Shown in pieces: positions 28,129 through 38,807 of a stretch of 64,000 nt of DNA. The notes below the pieces were generated by a model. That model did not search any database, had not been told where the DNA came from, and was given only the letters and a program-made list of their open reading frames with translations. The stretch covers positions 215,291-279,290 of the forward strand of contig NZ_GG700643.1 of NCBI RefSeq assembly GCF_000159995.1. The letters are read 5' to 3'. Numbering within the stretch: the first letter of the stretch is position 1; every line of letters begins with the position of its first letter. The position numbers and the translations under genes were made by a program. The DNA comes from Alloprevotella tannerae ATCC 51259. GTDB taxonomy: Bacteria; Bacteroidota; Bacteroidia; Bacteroidales; Bacteroidaceae.

Positions 28129-29376
28129 TTAATCCAATTTGTGGATAACGAGACCACTACGCAATTTTGGTTCGAACCACGTCGCCTTAGGCGGCATAAT
28201 CTTACCTGAATCGGCAATGTTCATAATTTGTTCCATTGTCACGGGATACAAAGCTAAAGCAAACTTCATCTCGCCATTGTCCACACGGCGCTTTAGCTCC
28301 TCCAAGCCGCGCAAACCACCGACGAAGTCAATGCGTTTGTCGCCACGAAGGTCTGTAATGCCTAAGATTTCATCCAAAATCAGACGAGAAGAAATGTCAA
28401 CATCAAGCACGCCGATAGGATCGTTCGGGTTGAATGTTCCCTCTTTTGCCTCTAAGCGATACCAATGTCCTTCTAAATAAGCAGAGAATTCGTGCAACTT
28501 CTTCGGACGATAGTTCTCCGTGCCCATATCCTCAACAATGAAGTTCTTACCTAAAGCTTTCAAGAACTCATCCTTTGTCAAGCCGTTCAAATCTTTAACT
28601 ACGCGGTTGTAGTCTAAGATCGTCAGCTGTTCTGCCGGGAAGCAAACGGCCATGTAGAAGTTGTACTCCTCATTGCCCGTATTGTTCGGGTTCTGCTTTG
28701 CGCGTTCAGCGCCAACCAATGCAGCAGCAGCGCTGCGGTGGTGACCATCGGCAATATACAAAGCATCCATCTTATCAAATTCAGTCGTGATTACCTCCTT
28801 ATCTTTCGGATCTGCAATCACCCAGAATTGATGACGGAAATGATCAATCGGCGCTACGAAATCATAAACTGGAGTCTCTTTCGCTGTTCTGTCGATCAAA
28901 TCGATCAGTGGTTGGCTGCTCTTGTAAGCAAGGAAAACAGGCTCGATGTTTGCATTCGTATTGCGAACGTGCTTCATACGATCCTCTTCCTTATCGCGAC
29001 GCGTGAGCTCGTGCTTTTTGATTACATTGTTCATGTAATCATCCACGTGGCAGCACAATACGATACCATATTGTGTTTTACCGTTCATCGTCTGCGCATA
29101 GAGATAATAATTCTCTTCATTATCCTGCACTAACCAACCCTCTTGTTGGAACTTCTTAAATTGATCTGCGCCACTTTCGTAAACGCGAGGATCATATTCG
29201 CTCGTTCCTTCGGGGAAGTTGATTTCCGGCTTGATGATATGATAGAGAGACTTCTCATTATTGCCTGCCTCTACGCGTGCTTCATCTGAGTCAAGGACGT
29301 CGTAGGGTCTTGATTCTACTTCTTCAACCAAAGCTTGAGGAGGGCGAACTCCTCTAAAAGGCTTAACTCTTGGCAT
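28129..29376 (-). CDS. DUF1015 family protein, serine-cluster gene
   Basis: 415 residues, cytoplasmic, opening with MPRVKPFRGVRPP and with the conserved LYIADGHHRSAAA block (about residue 207) and a long C-terminal domain. It is the third gene of serC-serA-DUF1015 (10 bases between it and serA), an arrangement widespread in Bacteroidota. The biochemical role is not established here. Because related ParB/sulfiredoxin-fold proteins include free-serine kinases, a link to serine or phosphoserine metabolism is a reasonable inference from context only. Confidence 0.85.
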   Translation of the reverse strand: MPRVKPFRGVRPPQALVEEVESRPYDVLDSDEARVEAGNNEKSLYHIIKPEINFPEGTSEYDPRVYESGADQFKKFQQEGWLVQDNEENYYLYAQTMNGKTQYGIVLCCHVDDYMNNVIKKHELTRRDKEEDRMKHVRNTNANIEPVFLAYKSSQPLIDLIDRTAKETPVYDFVAPIDHFRHQFWVIADPKDKEVITTEFDKMDALYIADGHHRSAAAALVGAERAKQNPNNTGNEEYNFYMAVCFPAEQLTILDYNRVVKDLNGLTKDEFLKALGKNFIVEDMGTENYRPKKLHEFSAYLEGHWYRLEAKEGTFNPNDPIGVLDVDISSRLILDEILGITDLRGDKRIDFVGGLRGLEELKRRVDNGEMKFALALYPVTMEQIMNIADSGKIMPPKATWFEPKLRSGLVIHKLD

Positions 29377-29386
29377 AGCTCAGGAT

Positions 29387-30307
29387 TTATTTGTTTACTT
29401 GGAATTTAGTGATACCATCTTTGAAGAAGCCAACGATTTGATTGGCTGCTGCGAGGCCTGCGTTGATATTTGCTTCAGCCGTTTGTGCACCCATCTTCTT
29501 GGGAGTTGCGAAGTAGCGGTCGCCTAATTTGTCTACGGCTTCGTCATGTTTTTCTAACATCAAGTCGCTTACGTAGCGCAAGTCTGTACGCTCGAGGAGA
29601 GCCTCTATCAATCCATCCTCGTCAATAATATCTTGACGTGCGGTGTTCACAACAATACCGCCCTTCGGCATAGAAAGGAGCAGTTCTTTGTTGATGCTTC
29701 TTCTCGTTTCCGGCGTTGAGGGGATGTGCAAGCTGACTACATCGCACTCCTTAAAGAGTTCTGCGGGCGTATTTACTTGCTTAACGCCGTGTTGCGTGAA
29801 GACTTCAGCCGGGATGTAGCCGTCGAAAGCGCAAACTTCCATACCGAGGCCTTTAGCAATGCGTGCTACGTTTTGAGGAACGTTACCGAAAGCCAAGAGA
29901 CCAAGCTTCTTGCCCATCAACTCCGTACCTGCTTTTCCGTTGAATCTATTACGTACCGTGTAAAGCAGCATACCGAACACCAATTCAGCCACAGCGTTGG
30001 AGTTTTGGCCCGGCGTGTTCATCACAACTACACCGTGCTTCGTCGCAGCTGCCAAATCTACGTTGTCGAAGCCTGCACCGGCTCTCACAACGATCTTTAA
30101 TTCGGGTGCGTGTTCAAAAACTTCTTCATCAATTTTGTCAGAGCGGATGATGATAGCGTTTACATCCTTAACGGCCTCCAACAATTCAGCCTTCTCTGCA
30201 TATTTTTCAAGCAGCGCAAATTCATAGCCTGCTTTTTTAACAATCTCTTCGATGCCCTTTACCGCTACCGGTGCGAAGGGTTTTTGGGTTGCAACTAATA
30301 CTTTCAT
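29387..30307 (-). CDS. serA: D-3-phosphoglycerate dehydrogenase, short type with catalytic Lys
   Basis: 306 residues, no ACT or intervening regulatory domain. It oxidises 3-phosphoglycerate to 3-phosphohydroxypyruvate, the first step of serine synthesis. VRAGAGFDNVD, NTPGQNSNAVAE and the active-site Arg in VVNTARQD are present. The usual catalytic His is replaced: the motif reads ATPKKMGAQT (Lys270/271), as in the class called type IIIK, known from Entamoeba. The NAD-binding glycine motif is also atypical (LAFGNVPQNVA instead of GxGxxG), so cofactor binding may differ. It lies between serC and DUF1015 in one operon. Confidence 0.9.
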   Translation of the reverse strand: MKVLVATQKPFAPVAVKGIEEIVKKAGYEFALLEKYAEKAELLEAVKDVNAIIIRSDKIDEEVFEHAPELKIVVRAGAGFDNVDLAAATKHGVVVMNTPGQNSNAVAELVFGMLLYTVRNRFNGKAGTELMGKKLGLLAFGNVPQNVARIAKGLGMEVCAFDGYIPAEVFTQHGVKQVNTPAELFKECDVVSLHIPSTPETRRSINKELLLSMPKGGIVVNTARQDIIDEDGLIEALLERTDLRYVSDLMLEKHDEAVDKLGDRYFATPKKMGAQTAEANINAGLAAANQIVGFFKDGITKFQVNK

Positions 30308-30334
30308 AGTCTTATGCTAATTGCTTAGGGTAAA

Positions 30335-30371
30335 AGGAGCAGGAGGTGGCATTGTTTCCCCTCCCGCTCCT
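30335..30371 (-). terminator. Hairpin between serC and serA
   Basis: 12-base stem (30335-30346 with 30360-30371, one G-U pair) in the 73-base gap. There is no good T run on the minus strand, so it may act as an attenuator or as an mRNA-stability element that lets serC exceed serA. Confidence 0.55.
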
Positions 30372-30380
30372 ATGTTTGAT

Positions 30381-31448
30381 TTAGTGTTTCTTTTCAAATT
30401 CCTGCATGCAAGCGATCAATGCTTTAACGCCTTCTACAGACATTGCATTGTAGCAAGAAGCGCGGAAGCCGCCTACGTCGCGGTGGCCCTTAAGACCCCA
30501 CATGCCATTTTCCAAAGCAAATGAAAGGAATTCAGCCTCCAAATCTTTGTATTCATCGTTCATTACGAAGCAGATGTTCATACGGCTGCGGTCTTCTGCA
30601 ACGGCTGTTCCGCGGAAGAACTTGTTGCGATCGATTTCTGCGTAGAGTAAATCAGCACGCTCAGAAGCGCGACGATCCATCTCTTTCACGCCACCCTCTT
30701 GCTTGATCCAGCGCAGCGTCTGCATTGCACTGTAGATAGGAATTACAGGAGGTGTATTAAACATAGAACCCTTCTTCTGGTGCGTACGATAGTCGAGCAT
30801 TGTCGGGATCGTGCGGCTTACCTTGCCAAGCATATCATCCTTTACGATAACGAAAGTAACGCCGGCCATAGCCAGGTTCTTCTGTGCGCCGCCGTAAATC
30901 ATCGTATATTTGCTGACATCAACCGGACGAGAGAGAATGTCAGAAGACATGTCAGCGATTACAGGAATCGGAGAGTCGATGTCTGTGAATATTTCCGTAC
31001 CATAAATGGTATTGTTCGTCGTGATGTGGAGATAATCAGCGTCAGTCGGGATGGTGTAGCCCTTGGGTACATAAGTAAAATTCTTATCAGCAGAAGAAGC
31101 TACTTCTACAACCTCGCCGAAGAGCTTAGCTTCCTTTTGTGCTTTCGTAGCCCAAACGCCTGTGTTAACATAAGCCGCTTTCTTCTCCAAGAAGTTGTAA
31201 GGAACCATGCAGAATTCGAGGCTTGCACCGCCACCAAGGAAGATTACGCTATAACCTTCGGGAACGCCGAGCAATTCTTTCATCAAAGCTTGTGCTTCAT
31301 CCATCACAGCTTGAAATTCCTTGCTACGGTGGCTCATCTCCATCAAAGAAAGACCGATGCCATTAAAGTCAATGCACGCCTCAGCTGTAGCTTTCATTGC
31401 TTGTTGCGGGAGAATTGAGGGACCCGCACCGAAATTGTACTTCTTCAT
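30381..31448 (-). CDS. serC: Phosphoserine aminotransferase
   Basis: 355 residues. It converts 3-phosphohydroxypyruvate and glutamate to phosphoserine and 2-oxoglutarate, and also serves vitamin B6 synthesis. Family features: N-terminal [41 protein letters not shown], and the PLP lysine in [12 protein letters not shown] (Lys190). [18 protein letters not shown] near the C-terminus binds the substrate phosphate. First gene of the serC-serA-DUF1015 operon, with its own promoter at 31482-31513. Confidence 0.96.
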   Translation of the reverse strand: MKKYNFGAGPSILPQQAMKATAEACIDFNGIGLSLMEMSHRSKEFQAVMDEAQALMKELLGVPEGYSVIFLGGGASLEFCMVPYNFLEKKAAYVNTGVWATKAQKEAKLFGEVVEVASSADKNFTYVPKGYTIPTDADYLHITTNNTIYGTEIFTDIDSPIPVIADMSSDILSRPVDVSKYTMIYGGAQKNLAMAGVTFVIVKDDMLGKVSRTIPTMLDYRTHQKKGSMFNTPPVIPIYSAMQTLRWIKQEGGVKEMDRRASERADLLYAEIDRNKFFRGTAVAEDRSRMNICFVMNDEYKDLEAEFLSFALENGMWGLKGHRDVGGFRASCYNAMSVEGVKALIACMQEFEKKH

Positions 31449-31481
31449 ATCTTTAGAGTAATTAGTGTGTGTTTTCTGCAG

Positions 31482-31513
31482 CGAATATAGGGAGTTTTCT
31501 ACGCGTAGCCAAA
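31482..31513 (-). promoter_or_regulatory. Promoter of the serC operon
   Basis: Minus strand: TTTG (31510-31513), 20 bases, TATATTCG (31482-31489), 34 bases before the start codon. Confidence 0.7.
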
Positions 31514-32225
31514 TTTCAAAGGGAATATTTCAAGTTTATCCGACAAAAAGCGAAAACTCACATTTAGTTTAGGCTAAAATGAGAAAAAAACAGCAAAATT
31601 CGGCTGCAGTTTCCCCCTGCCCGGTTAACTAATGAAAAGATTCAGTGGGGCAGTCTTTATTCTTTTGTATGTGTCTTTTTATGGCTTTTCGTGTGAGTTG
31701 TAAGGCTGGTTTTTATGGTCGGAAGCAGAAAATTAGTTGTCTTCTCATCCATAAAATCGATACTGTGGATGCGATGTTGTGTGTCGGCGGCAAGAACGGG
31801 TTTTGTTTGGTGGCACCAAACGATAGTTTGCTCCCATCAAACCATAGTTTGCTGCCGCCAAACGATAGTTTCTCCCCAACAAACAATCGACGGATAGGCA
31901 AGAATAAGTGGGAAATATGGATTGGAACTGCTGAAAATAAGGAAATTGAGTCCTCTTTTCGCCGCGCTTGTCGGGTGGTCGAAAGATTTGTGCTTTTGTG
32001 ATTAACATTCCGTCTATTGCGGCCTAAGTTTCGGCGAGAGATAAGCGGGTCAATTTTCTTCCTGGTAAATGAGAGTCGTAAGAGTTGGAGTGGGCGATGA
32101 TCGTAATACCGGCCTAATGAAGTGAAGGATTGAACTCAGCATCCCCATATAGGCTTTTCGCCCCTACCGTTCCGGCACATCGCACGGCAACAGCAGAGGC
32201 GAAAAGTCTGTAGTCGGCAGGGCGT
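31514..32225. other. Intergenic region upstream of serC
   Basis: About 710 bases between the serC promoter and the AmpG-like gene. It holds array locus B (31801-31888) and an inverted repeat just 3' of the transporter (32151-32162 with 32198-32209, 12 bases, one G-U pair). ORFs across the array (for example 31645-32001) are judged non-coding. Confidence 0.5.
31801..31888. repeat. 21-base-period GTTTG-N7-CAAAC array, locus B
   Basis: Complete units at 31817, 31838 and 31859 and a closing CAAACAAT at 31880, so four modules with period 21 as at the other loci. Two or three spacers (CTCCCAT, CTGCCGC) read as the complement of the GTGGGAG type, so this copy is largely inverted. The third palindrome is slightly decayed (GTTTC). 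Confidence 0.9.
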
Positions 32226-33509
32226 TTATTTCCCTTTGCCGTAATGCTCGTCTACTTTGATTAAGCCGGCTGCTATAAAAGTCAGTGGCGTTAGGCAGAG
32301 GACGATAATAAAGAAATTAAGATAGCCGACGGCCTGTTGTAGCGCTCCGGCAAACAGACCGGGCAGCATCATACTTAAAGCCATAAAGCCGGTGCAAAAA
32401 GCATAGTGGGCCGTGGTGTTTTTGCCTTGCGAAAAATACATCATATAGAGCATATAGGCTGTGAAACCAAAGCCGTAGCCAAACTGTTCTAAGAAGACGC
32501 TGATGTTAATCAAGGCCAAACTCTCGGTTTGGTAGTAGGCCAGGAATATGTAGACAACGTGGGGGAGCGTAATGCTCAGCACCATTGGCAGCAACATCTT
32601 CTTTAAGCCTTTGGAAGCTACTAATACGCCGCCCAAAATGCCACCCAGCAGAAGTCCGATGACGCCTACTGTTCCCTGTACAAAGCCTACTTCGGCCGTC
32701 GTCATACCTAAGCCGCCTTTACTTACGGGGTCGAGCATGAAAAGTGGGCAGATCTTGATGAGCAATGCTTCGGGGAAACGGTATAGCAGCATAAAGATGA
32801 CGGCCACAAGAAACTGGGGCTTCAGGAAGAAAGACTTAAACGTTGCGGCAAACTCCTTCAACTCCAGATGGCGGGAACTGTCTTGCCGTGGGTGCGGCAG
32901 CATAAAGGCATGATAGCAGAAAAGCAGCAGGAAGGTGGCTGTGCAGACAAAGAATGTGGCCATCCAGGCTGAGAATGGGTTGCGATAAAATACTTCCATT
33001 GTCCCGGCAAACATTACGAGCAAGCCTTGCCCTGCGATGGTGGCAACGCGGTAGAAGGTGCTGCGCACGCCGACAAACATACTCTGCTCGTGTTCCTCTA
33101 AAGCCAGCATATAAAAGCCGTCGGCCGCGATGTCGTGTGTGGCCGAACTGAAAGCCATAAGCCAGAAAAAGACGAGCGTCCACTGTACGAAGTGGGGCAC
33201 TTTGATCGTAAAAGCCACACCGGCCATAGATGCGCCCAGGATGAGTTGCATCACGACAATCCACCAGCGTTTCGACTTCAACAAATCCACAACCGGACTC
33301 CAGAAGGGCTTAATTACCCACGGGAGATACAGCCAAGAGGTGTAGAGCGTGATTTCTTCGTTGTTCAGTCCGAGTCGCTTGTACATAATCGCCGCAATTG
33401 TCATTACGATGACGTAAGGGATGCCTTCTGCGAAATATAAAGAGGGTACCCAGCTCCATGGTGATTGTCGGCGCCGCGCTTTTGCTTCGGTTTCTGCTAT
33501 ATTTTCCAT
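32226..33509 (-). CDS. AmpG-like MFS transporter
   Basis: 427 residues, about 12 membrane segments. YFAEGIPYVIV and SSATHDIAADGFYML correspond to the AmpG-family segments (G-x-P and ATxDIAxDA), so import of anhydromuropeptides or another peptidoglycan fragment is the best guess. The ATG at 33509 is chosen; the preceding TTG at 33512 adds one residue. Its A is shared with the TGA of the upstream fusion gene (TGATG), a strong sign of translational coupling, so the two products likely serve one pathway of cell-wall fragment handling. Confidence 0.78.
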   Translation of the reverse strand: MENIAETEAKARRRQSPWSWVPSLYFAEGIPYVIVMTIAAIMYKRLGLNNEEITLYTSWLYLPWVIKPFWSPVVDLLKSKRWWIVVMQLILGASMAGVAFTIKVPHFVQWTLVFFWLMAFSSATHDIAADGFYMLALEEHEQSMFVGVRSTFYRVATIAGQGLLVMFAGTMEVFYRNPFSAWMATFFVCTATFLLLFCYHAFMLPHPRQDSSRHLELKEFAATFKSFFLKPQFLVAVIFMLLYRFPEALLIKICPLFMLDPVSKGGLGMTTAEVGFVQGTVGVIGLLLGGILGGVLVASKGLKKMLLPMVLSITLPHVVYIFLAYYQTESLALINISVFLEQFGYGFGFTAYMLYMMYFSQGKNTTAHYAFCTGFMALSMMLPGLFAGALQQAVGYLNFFIIVLCLTPLTFIAAGLIKVDEHYGKGK

Positions 33510-36500
33510 CAATAGATCTTCTTAATGTTTGCTCCTTTATAATAATGAGTGAGTATGGTGTCGTAGGAATAGCCCTTGTCGCTCATCACGGCAGCGCCTA
33601 TTTGGCACATACCGACACCGTGTCCCCAGCCGGCGCCACGTAGTGTGAAGGTTTGGGGCACATCTTCGCCGGAAGTGGAGACCGTGAAAGCAGAACTATA
33701 AAGATGTGTGGGCGAGAGCAAACGGCGTATTTCCAATTCCTTGCCTATCGTCATCTCTTTCTCCGTCCCGACGATGCGCAAACGCTTGATGCGTCCGCTC
33801 TCTCCGCGCTCTACGGGGATAAGAGCTTTGATGGCACCGAAGTCAATGCCTGACTTTTGCTTGATTAAATCAGCCAGTTCGGCCTGCTGGTAAGATGTCG
33901 TCCATCGATAGAAGTCGGGCGTTTCCTGATCATAGTCATTTAATACTTGCTGAATCAGTCGCGGATCCTTCGTATTGCAAAAGGCATCGGGCGATGCTGC
34001 GATCCACGCTTCGGCTTGCGCCTCTTCCGTTAAGTCGGGCAGCGTCTCATCTTTGCTGTCTCTGATGGGCGCTAAATAAGGATAGTCGTCGTCGCCCCAG
34101 CACGTGGAAAACTTTTCAGAAGCTCCGCCGCAGCACTTCGAGAAGCGGGCGTCGCACAAGACATCTTCATATGTGAGTACGCAGCCGCGCGTCGTTTCTA
34201 CAGCTTCTACGACTGCCGCCGAACTCTGGCGCGTTATGCCTTGATAGCGTTGGCAATGATCATCGGCGCAAACATCGAACAAGGCGTGATCTGTGCGGTC
34301 ATACCAACGCAGATATTCGCTTTCTTTGCGTGTAAAGGTGAAGAAACCGCCGGCATTTTCCGGGTTGCTTCGACGCGCTTGCATCTGATAGAAGAGCCAA
34401 CTGCGGGAAACGACGGCGTGAGCCTTTAGAAGTTCCATAGAAGACGTGGAGCGCATCTCCGAACTGATAACGCTCTTTAAATATTCTTCAGCATCGACTT
34501 CGTTAATCACGACAATCTTTCCTTCATCTACGAGCAAATGCAGAGTTCCGTGGAAGGTTTGCGCCTCTTTGCGCTCCCAATGGAAGTCTACTCCGATCGT
34601 TACATCTTCTAATGTGAAAGAGGCATCTTGCTGTGTGGGCTTAAAACGCAGCTCACTATAAATATTGTCCTGCCATAAAATGCCGCCGTCGCGATAAACT
34701 ACGTGCTGTACGCCTTCTACGGCATTTCCCTTGGCCGTATACGGCATATTCAGCGTGAAAGTCACTTGTTCGCTCGTCAGAATCCCGACTGCGACGTTCG
34801 GACATTCATTATAATGCATAATGTTTTTGCCCAGTTTTCCCGTGCGCGCTGCGGCCGCGGGCTTATCCGTGAGACGCTTGGCGATGGCTGCCACTTCTTT
34901 GTCGGAGAGTGTCACTTCGCGTAAAATAGTTGTGGCCTCCTTCGCTGTCAAAGCCTCAAAATCTTTCGCACGCGGCGTAATAATCAGTCCACCCATATCA
35001 ATGGCGCCGGGAGATATGATTCGCTGCGCTGCGCCCTGAGCAAAGTAAACCTCCGGACGGTGCTTCTTGCGCGGAAAAAGGACGGCCACGGTATGTGCCG
35101 GTTTGGAGGTGGTAGCAGCTTGTTGCCAAACCAGTAAGTTTAAGTCCGGCTCACTCTGTCCCTTATCTTTAGGCAGCAAAGCTAAAAGGCGCTGCAGCAA
35201 GTGGCAACCCTTGTCGGCACTTTCGTCTATCAGTACAAATGCGGGACAAGCATAATCGCGCAGAAGATAAATACCTGCTTCAGCTGAATAGCCGGCTTCG
35301 GTCAGATTATATTCTTCGGCGGACGACAAAGGATAGACTTTCTTTAAGCGTCCGGCATATTTGGTCCAATCTTTTTCAATGGGTACATAACCGCGCAAAG
35401 CTGCTTGTAAATGAGCGTGGTCTGGGGCTGATGCTCCACTGCGTGGACCATTATATAATAGAAAGAAAGAAGGCCAACGCTCAGCCAAATTAAAGAGAGC
35501 CGGCAATAAAGCTGTTAGATCCTGCGGCCGATGATGGCGCGTAGGTAGCGTGAGGTGCTGCGGAACGATAGGGAAGGGATTGATAAGTAGTTCGAGCGTT
35601 CGGTCAGTTGGTAACACCATTTGCGCTTTCGGCCTATTCTGGCTACACAAGAAGCAGGGGCGTTCTGCTAAAGCTTCTTTTGTGAGTTGTGCGCCGGTCG
35701 AAGCCATTCTGCGCGGGTTATATTGTGCGGCAAGTACCTCGTTTTCTGTGGTGAGCTCGCGCGTTTTTACTTCTGTTTCCAGTGCGGAAAATCGCTGCGC
35801 CGTTTCGGGCCAACACGCTAATTGTTCATGGAAAAAAGCTTGTAGTTCCTCTTCAGCTACTTTGTGATTCCAAGCCGCATTGCGCCTACATCTGGCGGTC
35901 AGTTCTATGGTGCGTAGCATATCCTTATACGCATTGTTTCGATTAACCTTATCGATGCTCAGCGCTGCATCAGAGTTGCCCTCCCAGCGTCGACATAAAT
36001 AGAGTTCGTCGTAAATGCGTCCGATACGATAGCGGCGCGAAATGGTCAGTCCGAGCGCATAATCTTCTCCGTAAGAAGTGTTGGGGAAACCAATTTGCCG
36101 CAAGATGTCCGTGCGGAAAGCACGCGGCGCACCAAGGCCGTTGATGCGTAAAGCATTGTTGCGTCCGTTGTCGTCCGTCCACTCTTTATGATCGATCAAG
36201 CCCGGAGGTAGCGTTTGCAATTGGAAGTTTACCATACGATAAGCGCCGATGACCATCGCCACTTCTTGCGTTTGGAAGGTCTCTATAATGCGCTGCAAAA
36301 CATCAGGGCCGCTATAAAGATCGTCGGAGTCTAACTGAACGGCATAGCAGCCGCAGTGTTCGTCGCGGATAGCCCAATCCCAGCAACCGCCGATTCCTAA
36401 ATCCTTGCGCGAGGGAACGAGATGGACGACGCGAGGATCTTTTGAGAAAGCTGCAATGGCGTCCGTTGTACCGTCATCAGAGTGATTGTCGACGACAATA

Positions 36501-37318
36501 ATATTATAATCAAAATTTGTCTGCTGCGACAAGACGCTTCCTATGGCGTCCGCAATAGTTTTCACGCGGTTGCGCACCGGAATAATGACAGAAGCAGTAA
36601 CAGGATAGTCAGCGGCGTCAATAGCAGGTAATGCTTCATATTCATCAGGCGCCAAATAGCCGCCGATAGCTTTCAAGTGGGCTGTACAAGCGGCTTCGCA
36701 TTCAAGTTGGACAGCTCTATTGTGCGGCGCAACGTAGTCGAATTGCTTCTCTCCGCTCTTGCGGTTGTCTGTTTCGCACGAGGTGTAGAGCAATTCGCGT
36801 AAATGGTACAAGTTTCCGTGTCTGCTTAAGAAGAGACGTAAGGCGTAGAGTCCGGCATATTTATAGTGGTGTTCTTCTTGTGCAAATTTTTGCAAGAGAT
36901 CCGTACGAACCAGTAGCAACTCGCCAAAGTCGAAATCGTCTCGCAGACTTCCTGCCTGATAATCTAGTACGGGGTGGGCTGCTGTGCCATCGTAGCGATC
37001 TGAGTAAACCATAGCGGCCTTTGTCGCTTCTGCAGTTTGCAGCAAGCGCTCGATGCAACGATAGGATAAAGTTAGCTCTTTGGGAGATAGATATAATAAG
37101 GTGTATGGACTTGTCGTCATGCGGGCAATGCGCTGCAAGAGGGCAGTGCTACCTAACGCATCTGCTTTCAAGTAGTGCGCATTCGGCGCTGCAGCTTTCG
37201 TCTTCTCTTGCGGGATTAGACGGATTAAGCGATTCACGCGAGGATGATGCTCGCAAAGGTTAGCCTCTGCAGCACTAAGAGCTTCGTCTACGATAAAGAA
37301 ATCCGGATTCGGCATCAT
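33509..37318 (-). CDS. GT2 glycosyltransferase - DUF4922 - SpoIID/LytB fusion protein
   Basis: 1269 residues with three modules. About 241-460 is a GT2 domain ([21 protein letters not shown], acidic QLDSDDLY), preceded by a degenerate GT-like segment (1-235). About 520-800 is DUF4922, a GalT/HIT-like domain with CFLCSQNRP and the H-x-H-x-Q motif PDHAHLQA (633-639), which suggests sugar or nucleotidyl phosphoryl transfer. About 835-1269 is a SpoIID/LytB domain ([32 protein letters not shown]), a peptidoglycan lytic-transglycosylase fold. No signal peptide or membrane segment is seen, so the SpoIID part appears cytoplasmic. The first ATG is used; a promoter lies just upstream. Coupled to the AmpG-like gene. 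Confidence 0.82.
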   Translation of the reverse strand: MMPNPDFFIVDEALSAAEANLCEHHPRVNRLIRLIPQEKTKAAAPNAHYLKADALGSTALLQRIARMTTSPYTLLYLSPKELTLSYRCIERLLQTAEATKAAMVYSDRYDGTAAHPVLDYQAGSLRDDFDFGELLLVRTDLLQKFAQEEHHYKYAGLYALRLFLSRHGNLYHLRELLYTSCETDNRKSGEKQFDYVAPHNRAVQLECEAACTAHLKAIGGYLAPDEYEALPAIDAADYPVTASVIIPVRNRVKTIADAIGSVLSQQTNFDYNIIVVDNHSDDGTTDAIAAFSKDPRVVHLVPSRKDLGIGGCWDWAIRDEHCGCYAVQLDSDDLYSGPDVLQRIIETFQTQEVAMVIGAYRMVNFQLQTLPPGLIDHKEWTDDNGRNNALRINGLGAPRAFRTDILRQIGFPNTSYGEDYALGLTISRRYRIGRIYDELYLCRRWEGNSDAALSIDKVNRNNAYKDMLRTIELTARCRRNAAWNHKVAEEELQAFFHEQLACWPETAQRFSALETEVKTRELTTENEVLAAQYNPRRMASTGAQLTKEALAERPCFLCSQNRPKAQMVLPTDRTLELLINPFPIVPQHLTLPTRHHRPQDLTALLPALFNLAERWPSFFLLYNGPRSGASAPDHAHLQAALRGYVPIEKDWTKYAGRLKKVYPLSSAEEYNLTEAGYSAEAGIYLLRDYACPAFVLIDESADKGCHLLQRLLALLPKDKGQSEPDLNLLVWQQAATTSKPAHTVAVLFPRKKHRPEVYFAQGAAQRIISPGAIDMGGLIITPRAKDFEALTAKEATTILREVTLSDKEVAAIAKRLTDKPAAAARTGKLGKNIMHYNECPNVAVGILTSEQVTFTLNMPYTAKGNAVEGVQHVVYRDGGILWQDNIYSELRFKPTQQDASFTLEDVTIGVDFHWERKEAQTFHGTLHLLVDEGKIVVINEVDAEEYLKSVISSEMRSTSSMELLKAHAVVSRSWLFYQMQARRSNPENAGGFFTFTRKESEYLRWYDRTDHALFDVCADDHCQRYQGITRQSSAAVVEAVETTRGCVLTYEDVLCDARFSKCCGGASEKFSTCWGDDDYPYLAPIRDSKDETLPDLTEEAQAEAWIAASPDAFCNTKDPRLIQQVLNDYDQETPDFYRWTTSYQQAELADLIKQKSGIDFGAIKALIPVERGESGRIKRLRIVGTEKEMTIGKELEIRRLLSPTHLYSSAFTVSTSGEDVPQTFTLRGAGWGHGVGMCQIGAAVMSDKGYSYDTILTHYYKGANIKKIY

Positions 37319-37338
37319 TTTACTTTCATTTTATCGGG

Positions 37339-37369
37339 CGAAGTTACGCAAAGAAGTGAAGAAAACAAA
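37339..37369 (-). promoter_or_regulatory. Promoter of the fusion-ampG-like operon
   Basis: Minus strand: TTTG (37366-37369), 19 bases, TAACTTCG (37339-37346), 20 bases before the ATG. Confidence 0.75.
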
Positions 37370-37489
37370 AGGTTTTCTCTTTCATTCTTTGTAGTCGGGA
37401 GTGCGCAGATGAGTTATAGCCAAAAACAAATGTAAAAGATGTAACTGCATTGCGTCTGTGAGTGCTTATCATATACAAATTTGTAGTAA

Positions 37490-37516
37490 TAAAAATCCCC
37501 TCACTGCATTCTTATC
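37490..37516 (-). terminator. Terminator after clpX
   Basis: Hairpin CCCC-T-CACTG (37497-37506) with CAGTG-GGGG, one bulged T; on the minus strand it is followed by ATTTTTATT. Confidence 0.75.
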
Positions 37517-37550
37517 AGTGGGGGAGTATATAATATGGTATGCCGAAAGC

Positions 37551-38798
37551 TTAATTGAGCATGTGATTGTTCTTCTCAAAGTGCTCTTTAGCATAAGCAG
37601 CCGTCACCTTAAAAGTATCCTCCTTAGCCGAAGGAATATCAAACATCGCGTCCATCATAATGCTCTCCATAATAGAGCGAAGGCCGCGCGCACCAAGTTT
37701 ATATTCCATCGCCTTGTTTACGATAAAGTCGAGGGCATCCTCTGCAAAAGTCAAGGTAACGCCGTCCATCTTAAACAACTTCTCATATTGTCTTACCAAA
37801 GAGTTCTTCGGCTCAACAAGAATGCGGCGCAATGCAGCCTCATCCAACGGATTGAGATATGTGAGGACCGGGAGTCGGCCAATAATCTCTGGAATCAAGC
37901 CAAAAGACTTCAAATCCATCGGCTCAATGTATTGCATCAAGTTGGCCGGATCAATCTTCTTCACGCGTTGCACGTTGTCGTAGCCGACGGTGTGCGTATT
38001 CAGACGCTGTGCAATCTTCTTTTCGATGCCATCAAAAGCACCTCCGCAAATAAAGAGGATGTTGCGAGTATCGACGTGAACGTAATCTTGATCCGGATGT
38101 TTGCGGCCTCCCTTTGGCGGAACGTTCACCACAGATCCTTCGAGCAGCTTAAGCATTCCTTGCTGCACGCCCTCGCCACTCACATCGCGCGTGATGCTCG
38201 GATTATCGCTCTTGCGCGCAATTTTATCTATCTCATCAATAAAGACAATGCCTCGTTCTGCGCGCTCCACATTGAAGTCAGCCTCTTGCAATAAGCGTGA
38301 GAGAATGCTCTCCACGTCTTCACCCACGTAACCTGCTTCCGTGAAGACCGTAGCATCAACAATCGTGAAAGGAACATCCAAAAGGCGAGCTATTGTGCGT
38401 GCCAAGAGCGTCTTTCCTGTACCGGTCGTGCCTACCATAATAATGTTAGACTTTTCGATCTCCACACCATCGTCGACAGCGTCCAGATTCTCCTGTGCCA
38501 AACGTTTATAATGGTTGTAGACAGATACGGATAAATAGCGCTTGGCATCCTCTTGCCCGATCACATACTGATCCAGGTAAGACTTTATCTCTTGCGGACG
38601 TGGTATGCGCTTAAGATCAATATCTTCTTTGCTGATATTTTCCAGTCCGTCAAGGGGAGTCAGGCCGTTTTCTCGCAATAAATGATAAGCATTTTCGATG
38701 CAATTGTTACAAATATTGCTGCCGTCAGGACCGGAAAACATTACGCTGACGCCACTTTCCTCTACTCCGCAAAAAGAACACTTTTTCTTTTTAGCCAT
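37551..38798 (-). CDS. clpX: ATP-dependent Clp protease ATP-binding subunit ClpX
   Basis: 415 residues. AAA+ unfoldase that feeds substrates to ClpP. N-terminal C4 zinc finger (CSFCGVEE...CNNC), Walker [13 protein letters not shown], Walker [12 protein letters not shown], pore loop [13 protein letters not shown]-type ClpP loop region, sensor motif [11 protein letters not shown], and C-terminal [14 protein letters not shown]. Last gene of tig-clpP-clpX, starting 9 bases after clpP, so the pair is made together. Confidence 0.97.
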   Translation of the reverse strand: MAKKKKCSFCGVEESGVSVMFSGPDGSNICNNCIENAYHLLRENGLTPLDGLENISKEDIDLKRIPRPQEIKSYLDQYVIGQEDAKRYLSVSVYNHYKRLAQENLDAVDDGVEIEKSNIIMVGTTGTGKTLLARTIARLLDVPFTIVDATVFTEAGYVGEDVESILSRLLQEADFNVERAERGIVFIDEIDKIARKSDNPSITRDVSGEGVQQGMLKLLEGSVVNVPPKGGRKHPDQDYVHVDTRNILFICGGAFDGIEKKIAQRLNTHTVGYDNVQRVKKIDPANLMQYIEPMDLKSFGLIPEIIGRLPVLTYLNPLDEAALRRILVEPKNSLVRQYEKLFKMDGVTLTFAEDALDFIVNKAMEYKLGARGLRSIMESIMMDAMFDIPSAKEDTFKVTAAYAKEHFEKNNHMLN

Positions 38799-38807
38799 TC
38801 CTGTTTG

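Noticed and set aside
31645-32001. Protein-coding repeats (LLPPNDS-type) across the 21-base arrays
   Set aside because: Every array can be read as LLPPN[DNYH][SGR] in one frame, but the variable bases fall on first codon positions and not third, ORFs differ outside the array, and orientation relative to neighbours varies. The pattern fits DNA palindromes, not protein.
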